This document shows, piece after piece, positions 1 to 7,113 of a stretch of DNA of 64,000 nt. A program made the position numbers and the translations under genes. The stretch comes from JAAZNO01 sp012798275 (lineage in GTDB: Bacteria; Chloroflexota; Anaerolineae; B4-G1; SLSP01): assembly GCA_035347995.1 (NCBI GenBank), contig DAOPQD010000005.1, positions 1-64,000 on the forward strand, written 5' to 3'. How positions within the stretch are numbered: the stretch's first letter is position 1; each line of letters starts with the position of its first letter. Under the pieces are notes generated by a model. It had not been told where the DNA came from, did no database searches, and was given only the letters and a program-made list of their open reading frames with translations.

Positions 1-477
1 GTGGTACATCGCGGAATACAATCTGGCTATATCACTTACCGTGTAACCACCACCCGCCGGTTTGATATCGCGGTGCAGAAAGCGCCGTTTGTGTGCATAA
101 TCCAATGCCTCCGCTACCTGCCGCAGAATCCGAATCGCCCGCTCCAACGGCAAGGCGCCCTGATCAAGGACCACCTGCTCCAGCGACTTGCCCTCAACAT
201 ATTCCATGGCGATGAAAATGTAGCCTTCTTGCTGGCCCACCTCGTAAATGGTCACGATGTGAGGGTGGCTCAAGTTGGCAGCCACGATCGCCTCTTGCTG
301 AAAGCGCTGAATGAACTCTAGATCACCTCCCAGATAAGGCAGCAGGACCTTCAACGCCACATAACGGCGCAAAGAAGGTTGCCACGCCTTGTAAACCACG
401 GCCATTCCGCCGCGTCCCAGTTCGTCAAGAATCTGGTATTGCCCCATCGTAGTGCCGATAAGATCTTTTGGCTGCAT
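1..477 (-). CDS. Serine/threonine protein kinase, N-terminal part (cut by window edge)
   Basis: The 159 visible residues begin a Hanks-type kinase domain: glycine loop GRGGMA near residues 20-25, the VALKVL lysine near 45, and the catalytic-loop HRDIKP at about 136-141. The ATG at 477 follows a good ribosome-binding site (GAAGGAGG, about 7 nt upstream). Such kinases phosphorylate proteins on Ser/Thr, and many bacterial ones carry C-terminal membrane or sensor domains that would lie outside the window. Oddly, after HRDIKP the expected asparagine-containing continuation (usually PxNIL) is absent. The last 18-19 residues read AGGGYTVSDIARLYSAMYH and do not resemble a kinase. This could be an assembly artefact at a contig end or a real break. 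The kinase call for the visible part is firm; whether the gene is intact is not known. Confidence 0.85.
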   Translation of the reverse strand, partial: MQPKDLIGTTMGQYQILDELGRGGMAVVYKAWQPSLRRYVALKVLLPYLGGDLEFIQRFQQEAIVAANLSHPHIVTIYEVGQQEGYIFIAMEYVEGKSLEQVVLDQGALPLERAIRILRQVAEALDYAHKRRFLHRDIKPAGGGYTVSDIARLYSAMYH

Positions 478-549
478 CGTACTTCCTCCTTCAACCCCAC
501 AACTCGATTCGAAACGCCTCATCTGCCCCAGCGAGAAATGCTCCCGCAA

Positions 550-1491
550 CTACTTCATGCTCGCTTCACGGAACCACTGCACCGTCTCACGCAACCCACT
601 GCGGAAATCTACACGCTGCTCAAAACCCAACACGGCCTTCACGCGCGAGGTGTCCGCCTGGGAGTGTTTGACATCACCAGGACGTTCCGCCTCAAATCGC
701 GGAGCCAACTGCGTCCCCAAAATGCTGTTCAAATCTTCGACCAGTTCCAACAACGTGATGCGTTCGCCGAGCGCCACATTCATCACCTGACCCATGGCGC
801 TATCACGCTCACAAGCGAGCAGGTTCGCGGCAACCACGTTGGCCACGTAGGTGAAGTCCCGCGACTGCAACCCATCGCCGTAGATGATGGGCGAGTGGCC
901 CTGCAGCATGGCGGTGATGAAGCGGGGAATGACCGCCGCATATTCCGAGGTGGGATCCTGCCGCGGCCCGAAGACGTTGAAATAGCGCAGCCCGACGGTC
1001 GGCAGGCCGTAGACCTCATGGAAAGCCATGCAGTATTGCTCTCCGGCCAGCTTCGAGACAGCGTAAGGAGAAAGCGGCTGCGGCGCCATGGCCTCATGCT
1101 TGGGCAACGTCGGCCCGTTGCCGTACACCGATGAGGAAGAGGAATAGACGACCCGTCGCACCCCCGCGTCGCGCGCCGCGAGCAGCACGTGAAGCGTGCC
1201 CGTCGCATTGGCCTCGTGCGACGCCAGCGGCGCCGCCACCGAGCGCGGCACCGACGCAATGGCTCCCAAATGCAGCACATACTCCATCCCCGCGACAGCG
1301 CGGCGGACCGTCTCCAGGTCACGCAGGTCGCCCTCCACCACCTCAATGCGCCCGCGATGCTGCGCGATATTCTCCCGGCGGCCACTGAAGAAATTGTCCA
1401 GCACCCGCACCGTCTCGCCGCGGCGCACCAATTCATCCACGATATGCGAGCCGATAAACCCGGCACCGCCCGTTACCAGATAATGTCCCAT
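550..1491 (-). CDS. NAD-dependent sugar epimerase/dehydratase (UDP-glucose 4-epimerase-like)
   Basis: This is an extended short-chain dehydrogenase of 313 residues, the usual length for the GalE/WcaG group. It starts with the NAD-binding TGGAGFIGSHI (residues about 6-16) and has the catalytic tyrosine-lysine pair in SPYAVSK (about 142-148). The family interconverts nucleotide sugars in the cytoplasm, typically UDP-glucose with UDP-galactose or the N-acetyl or uronic forms. Substrate cannot be told from sequence here. It lies 79 bp downstream of a second epimerase on the same strand, so the pair probably makes a nucleotide sugar for surface glycans. Confidence 0.9.
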   Translation of the reverse strand: MGHYLVTGGAGFIGSHIVDELVRRGETVRVLDNFFSGRRENIAQHRGRIEVVEGDLRDLETVRRAVAGMEYVLHLGAIASVPRSVAAPLASHEANATGTLHVLLAARDAGVRRVVYSSSSSVYGNGPTLPKHEAMAPQPLSPYAVSKLAGEQYCMAFHEVYGLPTVGLRYFNVFGPRQDPTSEYAAVIPRFITAMLQGHSPIIYGDGLQSRDFTYVANVVAANLLACERDSAMGQVMNVALGERITLLELVEDLNSILGTQLAPRFEAERPGDVKHSQADTSRVKAVLGFEQRVDFRSGLRETVQWFREASMK

Positions 1492-1534
1492 CCCCTTTTT
1501 CTCCTCGGCAAATAGGCGAATCAGCGAATCCCTT

Positions 1535-1572
1535 ACGTTTCCACGTTCGCGCCTTCACACGTTTCCACGTTC
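1535..1572. repeat. Two 14-bp direct repeats between the epimerase genes
   Basis: ACGTTTCCACGTTC occurs at 1535-1548 and again at 1559-1572, a 24-bp period. The second copy runs into the 3' end of the upstream epimerase gene (stop at 1571). I see no promoter signal. It looks like the short dispersed repeats scattered through intergenic DNA of this genome. Confidence 0.6.
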
Positions 1573-2608
1573 AAGAAGTCCGACGCTCTGAAAGGGCCTC
1601 CTTGGCCGCTGCCTGCGCCATGTGCGTGACGACCTGCTCCAGGGTCTGCAACAGGGGGACACGAGGCTCCCAGCCGGTCAGCGCCTTGATGCGGTTGATG
1701 TCGGGCACACGCCGTTGCATGTCCTCGAAGCCGGGTTCGTAGGCCTGATCGTAGGGGATGAAGACCACCCGCTCCGCAGGCGCCCGCACCTCGGGGACGC
1801 AGCGTAACACGACCTCCCACACCTGTTGCGCGAGATCCAGGATCGTCACCTCTTCCATCGTCCCCACGTTGAAAACCTGCCCCACGGCTTGAGGGGTTTC
1901 CGCCAGCGACAGCAGCGCGCGGACTGTGTCCTGCACGTTGCAGAAACACCGCGTCTGACTGCCGTTGCCGTACACGGTAATCGGCCCCCCCTTGAGCGCC
2001 TGCCGGACGAAGCGCGGCACCACCATGCCGTATTGTCCCGTCTGGCGCGGGCCGATCGTGTTGAACAACCGGAAGATCACCACCGGCAGGTCCATCTGGC
2101 GCTGATACGCCAGTCCCAGGAACTCATCCACGGCCTTGGAATCGGAGTAACTCCAGCGGGCCTTGGTCGTCGGCCCCAGCACGCGATCCGCATCCTCGCT
2201 GAAGGGGACTTTGTCGCTCTTGCCATAAATCTCCGAGGTCGAAGCAATGAGCACCTTTTTGCGATAACGCGCCGCAGCCTGCAAGACAGCGTGCGTCCCC
2301 AGGACATTGGTCTCAATGACGTGAACGGGATTGTGCACGATCAGCTCCACCCCCACCGCCGCGGCCAGATGGAAAATCACATCGCACTCCCCGGCAAGAC
2401 GGTCGAGCACCACCTCGTGGGTAATGGTGTCAATCACCGGCTTGAAATGAGGATTGGCCACGAGATGCTGAATGTTATCGAAGCACCCCGTCGAAAGATT
2501 ATCAATGACGGTCACCTCCCAGCCCTGGGCCAACAGGGCCTCCGCGAGATGAGAGCCGATGAACCCCGCGCCACCAGTGATCAAGGCCCGCTTGCGATCG
2601 CTTGACAT
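1571..2608 (-). CDS. NAD-dependent epimerase/dehydratase (UDP-glucuronate decarboxylase / dTDP-glucose dehydratase-like)
   Basis: This 345-residue extended SDR enzyme has the nucleotide-binding GGAGFIGSHL near residues 12-21, followed by VIDNLSTG typical of sugar-nucleotide enzymes, and a YSDSK catalytic tyrosine-lysine motif near 154-158. The family oxidises C4 of a nucleotide sugar and then epimerises, dehydrates or decarboxylates it. The first half resembles UDP-xylose synthase and related enzymes, but exact activity is not decidable from the sequence. It is transcribed with the next epimerase (550-1491) and probably supplies the same glycan pathway. Confidence 0.88.
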   Translation of the reverse strand: MSSDRKRALITGGAGFIGSHLAEALLAQGWEVTVIDNLSTGCFDNIQHLVANPHFKPVIDTITHEVVLDRLAGECDVIFHLAAAVGVELIVHNPVHVIETNVLGTHAVLQAAARYRKKVLIASTSEIYGKSDKVPFSEDADRVLGPTTKARWSYSDSKAVDEFLGLAYQRQMDLPVVIFRLFNTIGPRQTGQYGMVVPRFVRQALKGGPITVYGNGSQTRCFCNVQDTVRALLSLAETPQAVGQVFNVGTMEEVTILDLAQQVWEVVLRCVPEVRAPAERVVFIPYDQAYEPGFEDMQRRVPDINRIKALTGWEPRVPLLQTLEQVVTHMAQAAAKEALSERRTS

Positions 2609-2730
2609 GCGCTTTCCTCTTGAAACGGCCTGGATTTGCGCAGGCCACTCACGCCGCGAGGCGCACCTTCAGGGCCCACGAGTGCCGTCGCCGGACTGAG
2701 TATAAATCCACCCTCTCCTATGTCAAACAA

Positions 2731-3375
2731 TCATGCGAGAGTCGCCCCCGCCTGTTGCAGCGCTTCCAGCAGCCGCTGCATCTGCAACCCATTGGTGAGA
2801 TCGCCGCGCGTGCGTTCCAGCACCGCTCGGAACTGATCCACCCGGTGACGCAGCCCGCCGGTCAGCGCGTCGGGATAGTCAAAGGACATCAGCACTTCGT
2901 ACACCGCGTCCATGATGTTCAACAAACGCTCGGCTTCAGCCAGCTCACCCTGCCGCATACAATCCAAACAGCGCCGGCGCAATTCACTGGCGGCCTCGCA
3001 GAGGCCATTGAGATAAGTGGCGTAAGGCACATCGAGCTCGGCCGGCGCAGGAAGCGGACGGTCCGCCACGAGCGCCAACGTCGCATGCGCTTCGACCAGC
3101 TCCTTGAAGGCGTCCTGCGTGTAGCCGGCAAAGAACAGGTCGGGATACGGTTCGAGGACCGTGCGGATCTCCGTCGCGACCGCGTCCGCCTCGGACAGCA
3201 TCGCCTGAGCGGACTCCCATTCCTCCCGATGGCCGGCGCGAATCGCCTGGGAGCAGAGGCGAATCAGCTCCCGGCTCTGATTCAACACCTGATCCCGTGC
3301 CGCATTGCGGGGACGCCAATCCGCCTGCACTGCCTCGGCCAACGCATCCAGCCACGTGTCTAATTCAAGCGACAT
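2731..3375 (-). CDS. Translin family protein
   Basis: This 214-residue all-helical protein has the family's hallmark C-terminal block FDYPDALTGGLRHRVDQFRA, shortly followed by ERTRGDLT (about residues 165-195). Translins are octameric single-stranded nucleic-acid-binding proteins. Prokaryotic members are known mainly from archaea and some bacteria and are sometimes mis-annotated as haloacid dehalogenases. The ATG at 3375 directly abuts the stop of the DUF3467 gene, so the two are almost certainly co-translated, with ssb further upstream. The association with a single-strand-binding protein suggests a shared role in nucleic-acid metabolism, which is inference. Confidence 0.85.
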   Translation of the reverse strand: MSLELDTWLDALAEAVQADWRPRNAARDQVLNQSRELIRLCSQAIRAGHREEWESAQAMLSEADAVATEIRTVLEPYPDLFFAGYTQDAFKELVEAHATLALVADRPLPAPAELDVPYATYLNGLCEAASELRRRCLDCMRQGELAEAERLLNIMDAVYEVLMSFDYPDALTGGLRHRVDQFRAVLERTRGDLTNGLQMQRLLEALQQAGATLA

Positions 3376-3705
3376 CTATTCTTCTCCCTCCGGAGGACGC
3401 GCGACGCCGAAAAAAGCCCGCGCCAGGTCTTCGCCCTGCCCCGGCAACACGATCTCGCCATAGGCCGCTTCGTATTTCGCCAGGTTTTCCTGCAGCGCCC
3501 GCAGCAGCAACTTGGCATTGAACGGCGTCATGATCACCCGCGCTTTCACCCGAATCTGCGGTTGATTCGGCAGCGCCTGCGCCAGATCAAAAACAACCTC
3601 CGACGGTGAATGCGTGATGAGCGCGAAATTCGCGTACACCGGCTCAAGATTCACCGGCAGCTCCACATTCAAAGTTTTCGGTTTGGGATTATTCATCTCG
3701 TTCAC
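3376..3705 (-). CDS. DUF3467 family protein
   Basis: This small protein of about 109 residues has the core VYANFALITHSPSEVVFDLA followed by a segment ending in RVIMTPFNAKLLLRALQENL, characteristic of DUF3467. Biochemical function is not established. I chose the GTG at 3705 because AAGGAG lies about 6 nt upstream. An ATG at 3696 is the alternative, and the longer form from 3744 has no ribosome-binding site. The acidic tail ends flush against the translin start codon. It sits between ssb and translin on the same strand, so it probably belongs to a three-gene operon starting at the promoter near 4326-4354. Confidence 0.8.
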   Translation of the reverse strand: MNEMNNPKPKTLNVELPVNLEPVYANFALITHSPSEVVFDLAQALPNQPQIRVKARVIMTPFNAKLLLRALQENLAKYEAAYGEIVLPGQGEDLARAFFGVARPPEGEE

Positions 3706-3750
3706 ACTCCTCTCCTTACGACGGTACACGCCACCGGCTTCCAACTACAC

Positions 3751-3775
3751 GACAGAGGGGCCAGGCCCCTCTGTC
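3751..3775. repeat. Perfect 25-bp palindrome between ssb and DUF3467
   Basis: The arms GACAGAGGGGCC and GGCCCCTCTGTC flank a single A. As RNA it would form a very stable hairpin in the ssb-DUF3467 spacer. No T-run follows in the direction of transcription, so it is not a standard intrinsic terminator. It could stabilise the ssb message end or bind a dimeric protein. Confidence 0.75.
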
Positions 3776-3852
3776 GTCACTACCCATCATGAAATGGCGG
3801 GCGCTTGCGCTCTCGACTTCGCGCTCGGTCACACGCCCCCGCCTCAGACGGC

Positions 3853-4272
3853 CTAGAAAGGCAACGGCTCCTCGCTGCTGTAGGTCGCCTCTTCGTCCGC
3901 CACAGCGCCGGCGCCGGGTTCACCCTCGGCGCGCCCGCCGATGAAGCGAATGGTCTCAGCCGTCACTTCAAAGCTGGCGTGCGGCTGACCATCTTGCCCG
4001 GTCCACACGCGCGGCCCCCCGTTCTTATCGGGATTGAGGCGCCCTTCGACAAGCACCAGGCGGCCTTTCTGCAGATACTGAGCAGCAGTCTCCGCCTGCC
4101 GCCGCCACACCGTCACCCGGAACCAGACCGTCTCCTCGCCCTTGGTGCCATCCGGATTATTCCACTTGCGGGTGGAGGCCACCGAGAAATTAGTGACGGG
4201 AGTGCCATCTGGCGTGTAGCGCATCTCGGGGTCGCGTCCCAAATGGCCAACAATTATGAGTTTATGGTACAT
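3853..4272 (-). CDS. ssb: Single-stranded DNA-binding protein
   Basis: This protein of 139 residues has an N-terminal OB fold: MYHKLIIVGHLGRDPEMRYT, then VTNFSVAS near 26-33 and VWFRVTVW near 49-56. A variable linker ends in the acidic, aromatic tip EEPLPF, the usual docking site for DNA repair and replication partners. It coats single-stranded DNA during replication, recombination and repair. The start codon follows AAGGAGACCCGC. A promoter-like pair lies at 4326-4354, and the gene appears to lead an operon with DUF3467 and translin. Confidence 0.96.
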   Translation of the reverse strand: MYHKLIIVGHLGRDPEMRYTPDGTPVTNFSVASTRKWNNPDGTKGEETVWFRVTVWRRQAETAAQYLQKGRLVLVEGRLNPDKNGGPRVWTGQDGQPHASFEVTAETIRFIGGRAEGEPGAGAVADEEATYSSEEPLPF

Positions 4273-4325
4273 TGCGGGTCTCCTTTCTTACAAGCTAGAG
4301 GTTTTACCGACAAGAAGGCAAATTT

Positions 4326-4354
4326 ATTATACACGAAGACTCCTCATAACACAA
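4326..4354 (-). promoter_or_regulatory. Candidate sigma-70-type promoter of the ssb operon
   Basis: On the minus strand TTGTGT (4354-4349) and TATAAT (4331-4326) are separated by 17 bp. Transcription would begin about 50 nt ahead of the ssb ATG. The -10 is a perfect match and the -35 is partial. Confidence 0.6.
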
Positions 4355-4393
4355 GCGCCGTGTAAAAAGCGCTGATAGAATAATGCTCAAAAC

Positions 4394-4975
4394 CTATCGC
4401 ATTACCGTTAACGCTCCAAGGGCATTAAGCAGGCTATGGGTTAGCCAGCCCGGCAGAATGCTATCGGAGCGATATCGCAGCCATCCAAGAAGCCAGCCAG
4501 TAATCGCCTGCGCCAAAATGATGGGCCAGAGGCTAAAACTGACCAGGAGCAAGAACAAATGTGGCAAGAGAAAAATCAATGCCTGGAGTGTATTGCCGAT
4601 TTTGAAGCCAAGTCGCCGCGTCAACCAGCCCGCCACAAGCCCCCGGAAGAAAATCTCCTCTCCCAGAGCGACATAAATGGCTTCCCGTAACAATACAGCG
4701 AGAAATGAAGTTATGCTTAACGTCCAGCCTGTGTAGGCACTGATATTGATGTTAGGGTCCTGCAAGACTTCTGAGGGAATTGCCCGGAAAGCCAGCCAGC
4801 CGAGCACCCCTGTGATGGCCATCACGCCCAATCCCCACAGAAAGTAAACAGGGAGACTCCCTTGCCAGCCAAGCTTTCTGAAGATTTTGCTCCACTGCTC
4901 CCCCCGCCACTTGCGCACAGCAACGTAGATCAACGCCGGAATACTGAATACAATAAGTTGCGCCGGAAGGGTCAT
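4394..4975 (-). CDS. CPBP family intramembrane metalloprotease
   Basis: This protein of about 193 residues is mostly hydrophobic, with roughly five or six membrane segments. It carries the family motif EEIFFRG (two glutamates and an arginine) in the middle and a C-terminal HSLLNALG segment with the conserved histidine and asparagine. CPBP/Abi proteases are integral-membrane glutamic-type endopeptidases related to prenyl-protein processing enzymes. The bacterial substrate is usually unknown. I chose the ATG at 4975 because GAGGAGG stands 6 nt upstream; a longer reading frame to 5035 lacks such a site. That ribosome-binding site is part of the repeated leader element at 4976-5069. Confidence 0.85.
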   Translation of the reverse strand: MTLPAQLIVFSIPALIYVAVRKWRGEQWSKIFRKLGWQGSLPVYFLWGLGVMAITGVLGWLAFRAIPSEVLQDPNINISAYTGWTLSITSFLAVLLREAIYVALGEEIFFRGLVAGWLTRRLGFKIGNTLQALIFLLPHLFLLLVSFSLWPIILAQAITGWLLGWLRYRSDSILPGWLTHSLLNALGALTVMR

Positions 4976-5069
4976 CGCTGACCTCCTCAGCAAATAGAGA
5001 TCAATGGGCCGTGAGTAGAGAACCGTCGCAGTCACGGCTCACGGCTTACGACTCACCTTTTCATCCTCG
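4976..5069 (-). repeat. Leader hairpin element, copy A (upstream of CPBP protease)
   Basis: On the minus strand it reads GAGGATGAAAAGGTGAGTCG, then a hairpin region, then CTCTATTTGCTGAGGAGG and the ATG of the protease. It is close to identical to copy D at 40747-40859. The inner inverted repeat here is GCCGTGA with TCACGGC. The element ends inside the ribosome-binding site. A minimal open frame ATG-AAA-AGG-TGA lies at its 5' side. Confidence 0.75.
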
Positions 5070-5094
5070 ACGGTCAACTCTCCTGAAGGCCCCC

Positions 5095-5898
5095 TCACGG
5101 CGCCGGCTCGCCCTCCAGGAAACAGAGCAACCCCTCGACGATGCCCAACGCCACGACGTCCTGGCGTTCTACCAACAGCTGGCGGTCGTCCAGCATAAAG
5201 CCGATCTCGATCACCGCGGCAGGCGTATTCTGATGAATTTCGTAGAAGGCGTGATAGCGGGTCATATCGAAGGTGATGGTGTTGGCGTCGAAAGGCAGGC
5301 CGGTTCGCGCGTGATAGTAGCGGCTGAGGCAGGAAACGAGCACGTCCTCATTGCCGGGGATGTAGCTGGATTCCGCCCGCGCTACTTTGAAGCCCGTCTT
5401 CCCCGGATAGGCGCAAGAGTCAGCGTGAATCGAGATCAACACATCCGCCTGATACCCGGCAAGCCGATCATCAAATTCGTCGAACAAATCCACGTTCCAG
5501 CCCCGCTCCCGCAACCGCGCCACGACCCGGTCGGCGACCTGCGCATTGATCTGCGCCTCCTGCAGGCCGTCCGGGCACACCGCACCGCTATCGCTGCCCG
5601 CGTGTCCCGCAATGACCCCCACGCGCGGGACAGCCGGCGTCGCCGGTTCTGACGTCACCACCGCCAGCGGTCCCGGCGTCGGCGTGGATGCACCCAGAGG
5701 GATCACCGCCGGCCCCGTCTGCGGCGGCGTCACCGCCACGGTGCTGCTGGCCACGGGGATGATCGGCACCAGCCCTGAGGGCACCAACAGCGCCAGCGCC
5801 GCCGCGACGAGCACCAGTCCACGCAACAACAGCGCGACGGTCCAGGGATCGCCCGGCTGCACGCCCGCTGCTTGAGGATGCTGTCCGGTTTTGCTCAT
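5095..5898 (-). CDS. N-acetylmuramoyl-L-alanine amidase (Amidase_3), membrane-anchored
   Basis: This protein of about 267 residues has an N-terminal membrane anchor near residues 22-45 (LLLRGLVLVAAALALLVP), a Pro/Thr-rich linker, then an Amidase_3 domain. The zinc ligands are visible as GVIAGHAG (His), LQEAQIN (Glu) and SIHADS (His), with the catalytic glutamate in AVIEIGFM. The enzyme cuts the amide bond between MurNAc and L-alanine of peptidoglycan on the outer face of the membrane. I used the second ATG (5898) because the first lies inside the upstream gene; the ribosome-binding site GAGGCGG is weak but close. It is last in a long same-strand run. Confidence 0.9.
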   Translation of the reverse strand: MSKTGQHPQAAGVQPGDPWTVALLLRGLVLVAAALALLVPSGLVPIIPVASSTVAVTPPQTGPAVIPLGASTPTPGPLAVVTSEPATPAVPRVGVIAGHAGSDSGAVCPDGLQEAQINAQVADRVVARLRERGWNVDLFDEFDDRLAGYQADVLISIHADSCAYPGKTGFKVARAESSYIPGNEDVLVSCLSRYYHARTGLPFDANTITFDMTRYHAFYEIHQNTPAAVIEIGFMLDDRQLLVERQDVVALGIVEGLLCFLEGEPAP

Positions 5899-5924
5899 CG
5901 CCGCCTCACACGCCCCCGCCTCAC

Positions 5925-6713
5925 TCAACGCATCCGCCGACGCCACTCAGATTTAAGCGCAATGGCGTCCCAATTGTCGCGATGAATCAAGAAATTTAAC
6001 ACCAGACGGGTGAAGCGGCTCGGATCCTCCAGCATGGGGAAATGTTGCACGCCCTCCAGCAAGAGGACGTTCACGTTCTCCGCCAGCTCCTCCATCACCT
6101 CGTCCGCCGGCACCTGGATGAGCGGATCTTGTGAGCCATACAGCAACATCACCGGGATCTCCAGATCTTCAAGCAACGACTCCAGATCCTCTTGGGCCGC
6201 GCTGCGGAGGGTGCTCACGACCGCATCCCCATCGGTCTTGGCGGCTTCCAGAGCCACTTCCTGATAGTCGTTCAACCGCCGCCCCAAAATCCGCGCTGCC
6301 GGATTGTCCCCGCCGTTAAAGCCCAGCAATGTGCGGTTCATATTCTCGGTCGTGAAGGGGACATTGCTCAACAATACCTGTTCAACCTGTTCAGGGTACC
6401 GCTCCGCGAAGTGCAACGCCACAATGCCGCCCAACCCGTGGCCCACCAGGGGAAGCCGCGGCAACCCCATCTGCTGCATGAATAGCGCCACCTGGGCCAC
6501 GTAACTGTCAATGGAATAACGGGTGCGATTCTTGTCCGAGTCCCCAAAGCCCCAGAAATCGAGCGCGTAGGCGCGATACGACGAGGACAACGCGACCATC
6601 GTCGGCACCCAGTAACGCCAGGAACCGAGCCAGCCGTGCAGGAAAAGCAGCGGTTTTCCGCGGCCCAAAGCCTCGTAGTGGGCAAGGCTGCTTTCCAGAA
6701 TGACGGCACTCAT
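5925..6713 (-). CDS. Alpha/beta hydrolase-fold protein lacking the nucleophile serine
   Basis: This is a 262-residue alpha/beta hydrolase with HGWLGSW (oxyanion region, about 26-32) and an aspartate in YGSQDPL. A histidine lies in QHFPMLEDP near the C-terminus. The nucleophile elbow reads VGHGLGG instead of GHSMGG, so the catalytic serine is replaced by glycine (codon GGG, near 6439-6441). The paralogue at 15565-16350, similar along its whole length, keeps the serine. The protein is therefore probably not a serine hydrolase. It may be a binding protein or pseudoenzyme, or it may use another chemistry. It follows the CheY gene by 19 bp in the same run. Confidence 0.85.
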   Translation of the reverse strand: MSAVILESSLAHYEALGRGKPLLFLHGWLGSWRYWVPTMVALSSSYRAYALDFWGFGDSDKNRTRYSIDSYVAQVALFMQQMGLPRLPLVGHGLGGIVALHFAERYPEQVEQVLLSNVPFTTENMNRTLLGFNGGDNPAARILGRRLNDYQEVALEAAKTDGDAVVSTLRSAAQEDLESLLEDLEIPVMLLYGSQDPLIQVPADEVMEELAENVNVLLLEGVQHFPMLEDPSRFTRLVLNFLIHRDNWDAIALKSEWRRRMR

Positions 6714-6732
6714 CCGTTCACGCTCCGCAAGT

Positions 6733-7110
6733 TCAGGCTTTCCCGTACTGCTGCAGAATCTGCTTCACTTGTTTGATCAGCTCATCAGGCGCAAAGGGCT
6801 TGAGAATATACTGCGCCGCCCCGACGCTGAGCCCTTCTTGAATTTCGCTTTCCTGGCCCTTGGCCGAAAGGAACACCACCGGCGTAGATTGCATCTCCGG
6901 TATCTGCATCAACGCGGCGCAGGCCTGATAGCCGGTCATGCGCGGCATCCGCACGTCCATCAAGATGAGATCCGGCCTGACCTGCGGCGCCCTTTCCACC
7001 GCCTCGGCCCCGTTAGCCGCCAGTTCCACCTCGAAACCGGCAAAGCGGAGGGTGAAGGCAATCAGCTCGCGAATATCACGTTCATCTTCGGCTACGAGGA
7101 TCTTGACCAT
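6733..7110 (-). CDS. Single-domain response regulator (CheY-like receiver)
   Basis: These 125 residues form a stand-alone receiver domain. The acidic pair is in VAEDERD (about 7-13), the phospho-acceptor aspartate in LILMDVRMP (Asp about 53), the conserved threonine position is a serine in VVFLSAKG, and the lysine is in ILKPF (about 106). There is no output domain, so it acts by protein contact. The start codon is 3 bp from the stop of the giant hybrid kinase, strongly suggesting that this is the kinase's relay partner. Confidence 0.93.
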   Translation of the reverse strand: MVKILVAEDERDIRELIAFTLRFAGFEVELAANGAEAVERAPQVRPDLILMDVRMPRMTGYQACAALMQIPEMQSTPVVFLSAKGQESEIQEGLSVGAAQYILKPFAPDELIKQVKQILQQYGKA

Positions 7111-7113
7111 CCA

